Assembly: GCA_013365325.1 (NCBI GenBank)
Contig: JABVXV010000593.1
Location: 1-20,000 of the forward strand
Origin: Dipetalonema caudispina
Lineage: Eukaryota > Nematoda > Chromadorea > Rhabditida > Onchocercidae
Length of the DNA: 20,000 nt
Reading direction: 5' to 3'
The position numbers were made by a program, and so were the translations under genes. Under the pieces are notes generated by a model. It worked only from the letters and a program-made list of their open reading frames with translations, did not search any database and was not told the origin of the DNA. This document shows, one piece after another, positions 1-11,632 of the stretch. Position 1 is the stretch's first letter. Each line of letters starts with the position of its first letter.

Positions 1-2830
1 ACAATATTCTCTAAAGCTTAAACGATCACTTTACAAATTTTCACCTCATCTACAAAACGCTAGCATATATAAATATGCTAACAAAGATCTCGATTTTTGA
101 ATTTCAAGATTTAAGAAGGTTATTAGCGAGGTGAAAGATTTTGCCAAACGTTATCAACAAAATTTCAATGCTTTTTTTGCACTTGTAACAATCATAATGT
201 AATCAATTTGCTCACAAAGCTACGAAAGAATCTTTGATAGATAAACATTTTATCACAATCAATCTCGATCGCAAAATATAATATCGTAGAGTATGTTGTA
301 TAAATAGTCCAATAGACATTGACGTTTCAATCATTAGGCCAATGGTAATGACGAAACAGAATGCATCGTACATCAGTGTTCACTTATGAAATTTCCCGAA
401 ATTTGAAAATATCTAACTTCCGTTTCAATATAAATCAATCAAGTAATTTAGTTTATCAATGCTCTACGGAACTTTATTTCCCTTTCTCAGCATCTGTTGC
501 TGTGAGTGAAGAAAAAAAAAAAACTTTCTGAATAACACATCAAAGCATATTGAATAAAGGCCAAAAGTTTACGCTACGTCATCTCTCCGTCAAATAGTGC
601 TACTGCAACGATAATAGAAATTGAAATGAATTATCTAAAATCTCACAAAAGAGATATGTCTTTTAAATTAATCATTATAAATTTATTTTCTTTCATCCTC
701 ATACATCAAAAAGTCTCAGATTATTCCGCAATTACAATTTTTCGAAATGTAATTCATTATGCAATTTATGCTTGCAACTTCCAATGTTTTAATTCAATTC
801 TAAAAAATCTTTACTTGTTACCTTTTCAAATTCAAATGACATTTTTCGAAATCTTTTATCTTTTTATCTCTTTTTTTCCTTTAAGAAACTGTTGCCATCA
901 ATACTTTCTTGGTAACTTTCAATAATAATGCTAAGGATAGTTGCAATGATATGCTATCACTAGATAAATAAAATATCTGCAACCGATGAAAAACTATCAT
1001 CTTGTCGGTAAAATTCCCTCGGTATAATTTTGTCGAAAACAAGATGTTAATTAAATTTGAAAATACCAATTACATGTTTCAGTTTCTATCATTAAGGAAT
1101 TAATTTCTGAAATTAATCAAAAATAACTTAATGATATTTAATTTACATCACAGTTATAAAGAGAGATGTTTTCAGAATTGTTTCATGTCACTATTGACTC
1201 CTTTTTTTTTTTTTTTAAGTTCATAATTTCAACAAAATGATTGAATCGATTAGTGCAAAAAATTCATCGCTATTGAATTAGTTCAAAGTATTAGAAACTT
1301 TTTAGCTATTTTCGAATTTATACAAAACTTTTTCGACTATTTCCAAATTTCTATAAAACTTCTTCATCAATCCGTTTACGCTTTCAACTAACTGAGAATC
1401 AGAAAGAATATATTGGTAAATGATAATATATGAAAAGTATCACGATTAATTAATGTGAAAAAATCTCTCATTTTATAAATAAATTCACTAAGAAAAGGAA
1501 TAAATTTACTTTTAGGAACATGATTTGTCAAATCTTTTACATCATTATCAGATAATATAAATTAGTATACCAGACATTATGAATCTCAATTAAATCCTAA
1601 CTTATTCGATTCAAATGATGAATTAAAAAATTACCATTAGTGTTAATAAAGATAAGAATATTTATAAAAATAGCTGAAAAAATTTAATGAACTATCAAAA
1701 TTTTCGGGATAAATTTTTAAGCTTCGGTGAATTTTTTTTTTTTTTTTTTTTTACCTTTTTATCTTTGTTATTTATTTTTATTTTTTATTTCTTTACTCTT
1801 AATCTTTTATCTTTTCTTCATTTTCAAAAAAAAAAGAAAAACACTTCAACAAATTATCAAATTAGAATTCCAAGAAGCAAAATCAAAGGAAAAAGTAACA
1901 TATAGGATGATCATTCCGTCGCCACAATTTCACCCGGCCGCAAGCACTTCCGATCAGCATATGCGATATTTTTTGTTTAGCTAAAATGGTTTTAGCCATG
2001 GTAGATTGCTATTCGTTGTGGGTGAATGTCATTCGATAGTTTGTTCATGTTGCATTTTAGTAGACAAATGGGATTCGGATGAAATGCGGATAAGATTATT
2101 TGTTGTAGCTTAGGTTGATATAAAGCGTTTAATTACTAATTGATAGTTTATGAACTTTCATCTCGTAACATAGTTTTTGTTATGATTAACCTGAAAAGGT
2201 TAATAATCTAAATGTAGTTGGTTACGATGTATACAGATCTCTCTATGATTTTATTTTCTAATATAAATCAATCGTATTATGAACTATTATCAAAATATTC
2301 CATTTAAATACTAATGATTTTTAGCTTCTTGTAAGCCTTTTGAATAATATTATTTAAACGAAATGGAAGTGATAAGAATTTATTTGGAGTCGATCAACGA
2401 TTGGTATCGTATGAGGAAGATGATTGTATGAAAATCTAACACACTGTTAAGTTTTTCCTTTTTTTTTTTTCTCCAATTAATATATGAACAAACTGATTGG
2501 TAAACAAAAGAGATTTTGTTAGATTGTTTAGTTTGATGAAATGAAAATTTGCTATATTATTGAAACATTTTCCTCACTACCATTTAAATTGCACAGATTG
2601 CTTATTCCGCATCAGAGATAAAGTAGAAGTGAAATTTCACTGATTGCTTTTGCCTTATCATGAAATCTCGGGTCTTTCAAAGAAATTATATCGTTGTTTT
2701 TTCTGCCGTTATTCACTATCAGATTTAAAGACAATGTCGGTGTTAATCTGTTTATATTACCAGTATTGTTTACTTTATTATTAACAACCCCGCAGGATTA
2801 ATAATACTGATTTAATTTATTATGCAAATA
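1..2830. other. AT-rich upstream intergenic region
   Basis: No gene could be supported here. The stretch is AT-rich with several poly-A/T runs (about 511-522, 1201-1216, 1734-1752 and 2458-2470). Open frames at 626-925 and 1687-1984 have the low-complexity F/I/L/N/K composition expected of random AT-rich DNA. A 33-codon open stretch at 101-202 (+) reads somewhat like protein but has no clear start or splice context. The final few hundred bases presumably hold the promoter and 5' leader of the mannosidase gene that follows. Confidence 0.6.
2628..2641. repeat. 14-bp perfect palindrome upstream of the MANEA gene
   Basis: AGTGAAATTTCACT is its own reverse complement. It lies about 205 bp upstream of the MANEA start codon, where a dimeric transcription factor could bind. 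The palindrome is seen directly; a regulatory role is inference. Confidence 0.4.
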
Positions 2831-2840
2831 CTGATATATG

Positions 2841-2849
2841 TTTAGGATG
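2841..2849 (+). promoter_or_regulatory. possible spliced-leader acceptor at the MANEA start
   Basis: The sequence TTTAG|G stands directly before ATG at 2847. In nematodes many mRNAs receive a 22-nt spliced leader at such a site just upstream of the start codon. This favours ATG 2847 over the in-frame ATG at 2838, which would add only three residues and would be removed by trans-splicing here. An in-frame TGA at 2832 closes the frame upstream. No outron evidence beyond the site itself is visible. Confidence 0.35.
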
Positions 2850-5800
2850 GCACTGATTGGTAATTTTTTGATAAGATGGCTGCTTTTGGTTGCTTTAGTT
2901 GGAAGTATTTTCACAATATTTTATTTTGCCTCTACTCAAAATGAACAGGTTTGCATTTTGAGGGAAAATTTTTTATTAATTTCCAAAACTTTTACGAAGA
3001 ATTAAATTTCGCTGTTGCTTTTGCAAATTTTAACATTATTTACCATAAATTCAGAATACTTTTCGAAGATTCCACCTAGTAAGGCATCCGAAATTTAAAT
3101 CGACAAATATGATGAAGAACGAATCAACGATGGAAAAATTCGTCGTTGAAACACATCATGTGGAAAGTGAACCAGCCTCCATGGTATCACATCTGTCGGA
3201 AGTATGCTTTTTTATTATGAAAACGTGAAATTTTCCACTTAAAGTATGAAGTAAACTTGAAACAACTACTTTCAGGTTTGAAGTATAGAAATAAACCAAT
3301 AATCATTTTCAGGATGATGATGAGTATTCGGTGCAAATATTCTATTATCCATGGTATGGAAATCCAAAATTTGATTATGGAAGGTATTATCATTGGAATC
3401 ATGGTTTTATTCCACACTGGGATCCGAATATTTCAAAGCAATATCCAACAGGTGGTTATAATTTTCTCGAATGCGAAATTTCCAATTCCGAGCGATAATT
3501 TCTTATAAGCCCGATATTTTGCTTTTTATAAGATTCTTTAGTTCCAATACTGCTTTTAATAAACTTTCTTTCCTTGTTACGCATAAGCACATACAACTAT
3601 TGTGTAAATGCTTCCCGATTTTACAAAAAAAAAAAAAAAAAAAAAAAAAAATTAAAGATATAATCATATCTTGTTTTCCCACTTTTTGAAGCATAGCAGT
3701 GTTGTGCCGGTTGTTTGTGCATGATATTGAGTTTCATCTCAGGTTCTCATGTTCCACCGTTGGATATTGGTTCGAGTTTTTATCCATTTTTGGGACCATA
3801 TAGTAGCCGAGATCCAGCAGTAATTGAACAGCACATGAAATGGATGTCATCAGCTGGTATAGATGTTGTTATTGTTTCATGGTTCCCTCCAAGAATCTCT
3901 GATGAACAAGGTGCGGTTGTTAACTGTTCTATCATGTTTCTTATATGAGAAATCTACAACTACCATGTTCTTTGATTTCGTTGCTTCATCCTTATAGACT
4001 TTTAGCTTTCAAAGAATTTTAAGAAATAGGGAAATTCACTTGTACTATATCTTACGAAGCATTTTTTGAAGCAGTGCTCTGTGCGATGTCATTTCTTTAT
4101 TTTCCACGAATTTTATGCATACAGAATTGAAGTTCTATAATTTTATATTTCTCGGGAATTCTAGCTTACCAGTATTGATTCTTTCTTTTCCAGGACATCC
4201 CTGGGATGATTTAATACCCATTTTGCTGGATGTTGTGGCTAAGTATCGCATGAAATTATCATTCCATATGGAACCTTACAAACATAGAAATGGTGAATCG
4301 CTTCTTACTGACATCAAGTATATTATTGACAACTATGGTAATCATTCGGGTTTGTATAAGATGAAACGACCAAAATCACGGAGAAGTAAGTGAATTTATT
4401 TGCTGTCGTTGATCAACATTCCAGTGTTTTATTTTTATTCGGTTGCTTCGATGTACTGTTTTAATTTATTGAAAAAAAGATTCATGTACATGTTTCTCTG
4501 CGGGTCTTTATGTGAATTTTGACAGTGAGTACAGAACAGATAATCGGAAAAAACTATGTAGTTGTAATTTTTAAATCATTTAATTCATTCCCCTCGTTAG
4601 TTAACTCTGATTGATTATGAAAAGGACAGCCAAAAATTTCCAAATTATTCGTCAAAATTTTAGTGACTAATGATGGAAAAAATAATCGCTATGATGAGTA
4701 TCTGCCATTACTGTACTTTTATGATTCGTATCTTGTACCCTCTGATGAATGGAAAAAGTTAACTGAGCCATCTGGGAAGTTCACTGTACGAGACAGCAAA
4801 TACGATGTCCTTTTTATTGGCAAGTTCAAATGTTTCTTAACTGATAAACTTTATCTTTTTTCTTAAGTTGCAATCTCTAAAGTATGAAAAAATCTGTAGT
4901 TCTGGAATGTATATGTCAATTTTGTAGTGGGAAATTTAAATCACTAATAATCATGTCAAGTTTCAGGTCTCTTAGTTAAGTCGGAAGATAGGTATTCATT
5001 GTTAGCTGCTGGATTCGATGGGATTTATACATACTTCTCAGCTATAGGTTTTTCTTACGGTTCCACGCCTTCAGTTTGGCCTTCATTGAGTGCCTTCTGT
5101 AGGTTTGTACTAGAATTTCTTGAAATTTAGGAAATTTAAGGAATATATCTTGAATAGAATTTTATTGAATTGCAGTTATAAAAGTGATTTGGTGATGCAT
5201 TTATCAGTATTGTCAAACAAAGGTAGATAAAAAAGATGGAAAGTAAATCCAACCTCAGAGAGAGAAAAGAGGGAGGGTGAAGGCTAAGCGAATAGCGAAG
5301 TTTGAATACTAAGATTGTGATTAATTCTTGTAACTAATTATTGTTGTTATAGGAAAAATGACTTAATTTTTATACCTTCGGTGGGTCCTGGTTATGATGA
5401 TCGTCGTGTTCGACCTTGGAATGCAGCAAATTACAAGGATCGGATGAATGGCAAATATTATGCGGATATGTTTGAAATGGCTCATATTGCAAAAGTATGT
5501 TGTTCCGAAAATAATTAAAAACAAACTAATTTGCGGATCCTACCAAATAACATTTTATTCAGTCGTATGGAGCTTCTGGAAGATTGTTAGTGTAGTAAAA
5601 TAATGCATGGAATAAAGGAACCCATGAAAATTGTTAGATTGCATTCATTGTTTCTCTAAAAGGCTACTATGCCTTAGTAAATTGGACAGTTATTAGCTGT
5701 CATCGTCATCTCTGCCTTTTCCTTGTAATTATGGGGTAATTTGAGAAGAAGAATAATAAAAAAAAGAACGTATACCGTTCTTGCTTACCTTGCGTATCTA

Positions 5801-6124
5801 GCAGTGTTCCACTAAAGGGAATTATAGTGTTATTGGTCACCTTCAGGAGAATAAGTTAAAATCAGAAAATCAGTTTGAATCGATAGGAATGAAGGAAAAT
5901 TATATTTTAAGGTAAATATCATAACGATAACGTCATTCAATGAATGGCATGAAGGTACACAAATTGAACCGGCGATACCATTCACTGATAACAACACGGG
6001 TTTTGTGTACACTACCTATGTTCAGGGACCGGAACAGTATCTTCACCAAACACTTGATCTTGTCAAAAAATATTTTACTCCAATGCATAGAATTGCACCT
6101 GAAAAAATTGTCAACATAGTTTAA
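2847..6124 (+). CDS. MANEA: endo-alpha-1,2-mannosidase, GH99 (MANEA-like), nine exons, complete
   Basis: Exons: 2847-2948, 3055-3201, 3313-3451, 3743-3910, 4194-4385, 4664-4819, 4967-5102, 5353-5494, 5912-6124. Joined they give 464 aa, close to human MANEA (462), with phases agreeing at all junctions. The family cleaves internal alpha-1,2-mannosyl bonds to release glucosylated mannose from N-glycans in the Golgi, a route that bypasses ER glucosidases. Residues 1-34 hold a short lumen-excluded tail and one hydrophobic anchor (about 11-28), so a type II membrane protein; about 35-88 is a variable stem. GH99 landmarks follow: FYYPWYGNP (93-101), HWDP, DIGSSFYP (137-144), FHMEPY (209-214), GFDGIYTYF (317-325), PSVGPGY (355-361), RPWN (367-370) and NEWHEG (404-409). 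E405 and E408 match the catalytic glutamate pair (E333/E336 in the Bacteroides enzyme). Intron 6 uses a GC donor. No disruption was seen, so the enzyme should be active. Confidence 0.95.
3625..3651 (+). repeat. 27-nt poly-A tract in MANEA intron 3
   Basis: An uninterrupted A run lies inside the 291-bp intron 3452-3742. It is one of several long A/T homopolymers in the window and has no apparent coding effect; its exact length may be an assembly estimate. Confidence 0.9.
4820..4966 (+). other. GC-AG intron in the MANEA gene
   Basis: The coding frame ends as TTT ATT G and the intron begins GCAAGT; it ends TTTCAG before GTCTCTTAG. Only a cut before GC keeps the frame and gives FIGLLVK, which lines up without a gap with the FIALLVE segment of vertebrate MANEA. 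The nearest GT, four bases downstream, shifts the frame into an early stop. GCAAGT is the usual context of rare GC donors, so a real GC-AG intron is more likely than a sequencing error. Confidence 0.85.
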
Positions 6125-6530
6125 TAATACCGCTTATGTCACTATTGAATTTAGAATATGTAATGTCAGTTGCTTTCGAAAATACTTGGATATATTTTGC
6201 ATAATATGCTTATTTGCACATATTGTTTAGCACCAGAATTTGGAAATGTCATTATGGAAGTTTTATACTTCATCGCTTGGCTCAGGGAAGTGCTATCAAA
6301 TATGTTTGCATTTTCTGTGAGTTATATGAAACAGTGACGAAAACCGATCATTAGGAATGAGGAAAAGTGGAATATATATTAACCAATAACTTTGTCGGAA
6401 CTTTTGTGTTGAAATTAAGCTGAATCTTGTAATTTGGACAGTTCTCGAACTCAGCAAAATCTGTAATTTCTGTAATATCAGATTCTCGACGTTGTTCGCA
6501 CTTATTGTTAGATGTTGAAATAAACGTAAT
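6125..6530 (+). other. probable MANEA 3' UTR with AATAAA at 6519-6524
   Basis: After the TAA at 6122-6124, the first canonical AATAAA on this strand is at 6519-6524, giving a 3' UTR of roughly 410 nt. Cleavage would fall around 6535-6550, next to a T-rich stretch. A 64-codon open frame on the opposite strand (6351-6545) overlaps this UTR; it has no family features and is taken as chance. Confidence 0.6.
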
Positions 6531-6717
6531 TACATTATTATACATTGTTTTAATTTTTTTTTTCTTTTTTTGTTGATTGCTTAAATTATATTTATTGTGA
6601 TCATCTGGATTATGAAAAAAATATTCGATAAAATATAAATTAGACCGATTTCTTTATTCGAATTAAAAATGGATTGCAATTTATGGAAGACAACTTGCAT
6701 TTCAATAACAGATTTGG

Positions 6718-7466
6718 CTATGAATTGTTAACAAATGTATAATGTGACAATTGTTTAATAAGTTCTACAAAGGATACAAAACCCTTGAAGGTATTAACAT
6801 AGTAATCTTCTGCCTGAAATTAAAAACAACTAATTAAGAGCATTCATTGCCAATCCTTCTAAAACTTGTCAAATCCAATTATTTCTTGATATCTTTAATT
6901 ATTTTATACTTAATTTTCCCATATATATGTGGAATATGCAAATTAATGTCTAGCATAAAAGTTTTTTTTTTTTCGTTTTATTCAATTTTAGTAATGTAAA
7001 ACTTAAACTGAACGTGAGTTTCATTGTTTTTTTTTGTGTGATTTTTTGTTTCAAAAATTTGCTAACTTTTGGTTAGTCATTAATTTTCATTCTTAAATCG
7101 TATAATAAAACCGATGATAAATTTCTCTCGCAACAATGAATTCTCTAAACAAAAGTTATTGTGTAATTGCTTAAAGAACATATCAACAGACGATTATTGT
7201 TGATTGATGTATGGGAAAACTTATGAATTATTCATTTCGTTTCACTCGAATATTAAGAAGTGTTCGGAGAATACAAAGAAAATGGTACTAGCTGATACGA
7301 ATGGTTCAATGTTTGGAAGTGTTAAAAGTGATTTAAAATGCAAGCTCATTTCGTTGTTACTGAGATCAGAGTTCAAACTGTCGATGCTATTAATTTTGGA
7401 CTAAATTGTTCGGTTTGACTTGATTTATTAGCTTCTTGATGTTTAAGTTTCATCCATCTTTCATAT
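6718..7466 (-). CDS. candidate small minus-strand gene, 3' exons only (weak)
   Basis: Two coding-like blocks lie on the minus strand. The downstream one (6813-6718) follows a consensus TTTAATTTCAG acceptor and reads AEDYYVNTFKGF through to KQLSHYTFVNNS and TAG. An AATAAA on the same strand lies 60 nt past the stop (6653-6658). The upstream block follows TTTACATTTCAG at 7467-7468 and reads YERWMKLKHQEANKSSQT, then on to LIAST. A GT donor after 7379 is in phase 0 and joins to the first block. Without that splice it stops at 7373-7375. I could not find a convincing first exon; a stretch at 7805-7710 containing ATG could belong but does not join in phase. The product is not recognised. It may instead be a decayed gene or chance. 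Confidence 0.3.
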
Positions 7467-7869
7467 CTGAAATGTAAAAGATCATATTAATGGAATACCA
7501 TACTTTGTTCAAATTTTCTTAAAGCTAACAAGAAAATTAAATTGAAGGCCAGGATGAATGATTTTAAGTTTTGAATAAAAGGAAGGAAAAAAATTTCAAT
7601 CGATCGATAAATCGCTAAAAACGATGTAATAAATAATAGATGAATTACTTATGAAATGATTAAATGATCATATTGTATTTGCTTACATCAGGAGACTATT
7701 ATTTGCTAAATATTATTTCACTTAGACTAAGATTTGATTGGTTGTGAATTTTAGCTGTATAGCTATTTTTGAAGTACTCGATCGGATTGGTCATGTTTTG
7801 ATTGATATGCTGTGAACATATGTCAATTATTTACATATACCATCATTCTATCAATAATAAATAATTTGA

Positions 7870-10800
7870 TTGCTCAAAGATGATCAATCTGTGTGATCGA
7901 TTATTAATTTTTGTGCAGCTGTAATCCTCAAAATTTTCATTTAAAGCAATAAATGGTAATTAACGCATCCATTATTAAATTTATTTCAACCATGAAATTA
8001 AGTTATTGACAAAATTGAATTATTATTGTTCATGCATTATTTCGATCAAATATGATAACTCAAAATTCAAGAATTATTTACGATTTTACCTTTTTGCTGC
8101 TTTACATTATCATTTCTTTTCTTTTAATTTGGAATGAAATTCTATTCAAAAAATTTTTCCCTAACTTCATTCTTTTTCTCATAACATTAATTCTTTTTAC
8201 AATATTTGAGTTTTAAATATGCATTATCGAATAATGCAATTCATTTTTTCCCCACAGTGTTTTCTTTTATAAACTGCAAAAGTTTAATAGTGAAATTTTG
8301 TCAACAAATTTATTAGCATACAGAAACGGAAATGAAACAATAAGAAAAATAATACATTTTTGAAGTAGAATTCCTTCTATTTGTAATATATTCAAAAGCA
8401 ATCGTTGTCTAATCAGTAATTAATCTATTTAAGGCATTTTTTACATCATTAAATTTTTTAACTTACAGGAAATTATTTTTATTACTCGAAATGATTGACT
8501 ATTTGACGAATGCTGTTGACATTGTAATAGGTAATTTTTATTTGGGTAAAACAAGTTTCTCATTGTTATTACATGTCGAATGTTTAACTGTATGGAAAAT
8601 AATTTGTATGAAAGTTTCAATGGCTAAATGATCCCTTGGAAATTTCATATTTAAACGTCTGTTAACAAATTTTGCTATATATGAATGATTGATAGGCAAA
8701 AAATTCATGTCACATACAAATTTGTATTAGAAAATTTAGCATCTTTTCTAAAATGAAATATTTTTTTTAGAAAAAAAAAAAGAAAAAAAAAAATTGTAAT
8801 TCATCTGATTTATGAGTGCTGTATTCCTTCTTTACTACATTTTTAATTAAAAAAAAAAATTTCTATTCAGATTTCTAAATGGATTTTTTGTTGAAGCCTT
8901 TTAATAAATTTAAAAGCGCGATATTGATTTCAATGAATGAATTTTCACAACATTAAATGCTTTAAAAAATTAATTGCATTAACTAATACAACTGATGTGA
9001 ATTGTTTCAGGGAAATAATTCAATTAAATATAAAACAATATTGCGAAGTAAAATTTCATTTTACTATGATTGGTGCCGGAGATGTTATAGTTTGTAACAA
9101 TTAACAATTTTTAAAGCAAAAAAAAAAAACGATCAATTTTTTCCACTCGAAATATTTAATTAACGCTTTAATTCGGTAGTTCCTGTTGAATGTATCACTA
9201 ATTCTACATTTTTTTTTTTTTTTTTTTTTTGGTTCCTTTTCAAAATATTAGTGTAAAATATGTTGAGGATATTAACAAATTTCATAAAATCTCTTTAATT
9301 TAGGAAGAAATTATAAATTTATCAAAATTAGAGATTAATTCGTTCTCTTCAAGTACTGTAAATTGGATAATGAAAAATTGACCGTTTGTAATTTATATTC
9401 ATTTCTGTTTAGTTGTTATTTTAGCAAAGTATTTTATGCATGTAATTGAATGTTTTCGATTTCTTTCACCATTCTTATTTCGATTTAATTAAAAAATAAA
9501 GTTTAAGAAAAAAACTGATGAGTAGCTATTATAACTTCTTTCAATTGTATAATTATAAATTCAAACTTTTTAATCAGAATTCAAATCAAATTAAAGTTAT
9601 AACATCTTTCCTTTTCATAAATTATGATAAACAAAACTTTGCTAATTTCAAAATTTAAAAAATTCTGGTTTATTTCGGATTCAATTTTAATTATAATTCA
9701 TTTATCCATTGTCATCATACATGAAACATTTATGCTATTAGCAGTATATCATCTTCATTCCGTTTTAAAAGTCAAGCTTGAATTGAGTTCATTCAAATAT
9801 GACAAATATTTGTCGGAAAACTTTTTCAATTTAATCTGATTGCTGTAATAATATACGAAAAATTCAGGAGTAATTTCGACATTTAGGAAAATTTAAATGG
9901 ATCAACTAGACACATCAAAGATTAAAAAGTAAACAATATTTAAACAATCAAGAAAATAAGAGGTAAATTTGGTTATTAATTGCTTTAGCATTTACACATT
10001 TGTAATTAACCCAAAAATATCACGATATAGTGAACCAGAAAATATCGATCCGTTACAAATAAATTAATCATTCGTATTATCTCTAATGTTTGCAAGCAAA
10101 AGAAAAAAGAAAAAAGAAAAGATTAGGAATGTAAATGAAGAGAATTTTTATGAGGAAGTGCAAAGGAAGAATAATAAAATTTGAAAAGTTTCATCAATAC
10201 GGTTCAAAGATTACTTCCTATTATTACTACTACTAAGTGCTGTAATTGATAATGTTTGCTATTGAAATCGATCATATTGCTCATTTATTACTTTCTATTA
10301 ACATTTCCAAATTTTATTTTTCATCAATTTTAATTTTACTTTAAAAGTTTTCTTGCTTAAAATATAATAAGGGTAATAATAAAATGCAAAAGATTTGGAT
10401 CAATTCTAATGAATTATTGAATTTCAAATTTCTAACTTTCAAAAAATGTATTATATATGATATTAAATATGCTTATAGTAGAAATAACAAATGATTCCAT
10501 TTCAAATGTATGAATTAGTTAAGTCTGGAATAAATTTTTTATTTTGTTTTAGTTTTATTTTTTATCAAATTGATATAATTCCTTGATATCAATTGGTTGA
10601 ATTTTGCTGAAATTCTAATCATTACTTTAAATTTTTTACTTGTAATTTGTAATTTATAACATTGAAATCATTGCTGATATCCGCTTCTTTATGTCAATTT
10701 TTTTCTTTTTTTTTTTTGTGTTTCGATAGAAATAATTCGAAGATTCTTTCACCATTTTTCGTCATTCATATCCGAAAAATTACATACGGATAAAGTCAAT

Positions 10801-11150
10801 AAGAAATTCACATAGTAAGAATTGTTTCTTCACTGATTAAGGATTATTTTTTTTTTTTTTTGTCACAATAATAAAACAATTACTATTGCTAATCAAAAAG
10901 AAAGACGAAATGAAAGAATCTGCAAGAAGAAGAAATTGTTGGCTAATCGTACGGATAGAAACAATCCTCTTAACTATTTCATTCTATATAAGCTGTAAAT
11001 ATAATCCTGATGACATTATCAATAATATGAAATTATTATTTCTCGAAAAAAAAAATGCTCCTAATTGTTGCACTATTTATTGTTTTAAGTTCGAAAATTT
11101 TAATTTCAACACTATAACTAAGACTCAATTGACTTATTTAAATTATTTGA
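7870..11150. other. AT-rich intergenic DNA without a supportable gene
   Basis: This stretch is dominated by A/T runs, including a 22-nt T tract at 9209-9230. Open frames at 9624-9839 and 10886-11155 are rich in F, I, L, N and K and lack motifs or splice context. A 28-codon open block at 9011-9097 (+) does follow a good TTGTTTCAG acceptor but nothing joins to it. A 9-bp stem with a 9-nt loop sits at 10568-10594. I see no RNA gene or mobile element. Confidence 0.55.
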
Positions 11151-11178
11151 AGTAATTATAGCTGGGATCAAATATATT

Positions 11179-11313
11179 TCATTTGAGAACTTCGTTAAAG
11201 AAAGTAAGTCTTGTTAATGTGTGCTTGTTTCCTTCGACAAACTGGTCGAGAGTTTTGATTTTTGAACTTGATTGAGGATCGAACTATGAACGACGCACTC
11301 TTTGATACTTCAT
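11179..11313 (-). pseudogene. short interrupted reading frame, origin unknown
   Basis: On the minus strand, a 45-codon frame opens with ATG at 11313 (MKYQRVRRS), meets TAG at 11286-11284, then continues in the same frame as FDPQSSSKIKTLDQFVEGN and on to a TGA at 11179-11181. The second part looks more coding-like than the surrounding DNA. It could be a decayed exon, or an exon beginning after the TTCATAG at the in-frame stop. No family was recognised, and no partner exons were found. Confidence 0.2.
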
Positions 11314-11632
11314 AAACTTATTCCCCTTTTATGTTTATTATTTCAAATTGAATGTGACAATTTGCTATATGAATAAAGAAAACAATTTTTGTAACAATAT
11401 AGAATTAATTTTTATTAATGATGGGAGAGGAAGTGATTAATTTGTTTAATTGTTAATTATATGACATAATACCTTTCTTGATTGTAGTTATTGCTTGTTT
11501 TAATCGGAAATGTTAGCAAAAATGGGTGTTTGAATAGAGAGATATTTACATTGGTCGAACATGTTGCTAAGTGTAAAAGTTCATCATTTCTTTTCCCTTC
11601 TCCATCTTTAGTGTCCGATTAATCCCTCAAAG

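Noticed and set aside
626..925. 99-codon open frame on the plus strand
   Set aside because: Low-complexity F/I/L/N composition typical of AT-rich DNA, no motif, no splice context.
3187..3417. Minus-strand open frame across MANEA exon 3
   Set aside because: It is the antisense shadow of a clearly coding exon of the mannosidase.
3625..3651. Poly-A tract as the tail of a retroposed sequence
   Set aside because: No flanking target-site duplication or retroposed body; similar tracts occur throughout the window.
7204..7404. 66-codon plus-strand open frame
   Set aside because: It lacks family features and overlaps the more exon-like minus-strand block at 7379-7466; neither has proof, but this one has no splice or start support.
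7705..7805. Coding-like minus-strand stretch containing MTNPIEYFKNSYTAK as first exon of the 6718-7466 candidate
   Set aside because: No donor in the stretch joins to the next block in the required phase, and the opposite strand reads as open equally well.
8489..8650. Open frame of about 53 codons starting with ATG (MIDYLTNAVDIVIGN)
   Set aside because: No recognisable family, no partner exons, AT-rich codons throughout; expected by chance in this much sequence.
9961..10020. Sequence resembling part of the nematode spliced leader (GTAATTAACCC)
   Set aside because: Only a partial and imperfect resemblance, with no Sm site or hairpins expected of an SL RNA gene.
10910..11155. Possible small secreted or membrane protein starting MKESARRRNCW
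   Set aside because: A hydrophobic stretch follows the start, but the rest is low-complexity F/N/T/K and there is no other evidence for a gene.
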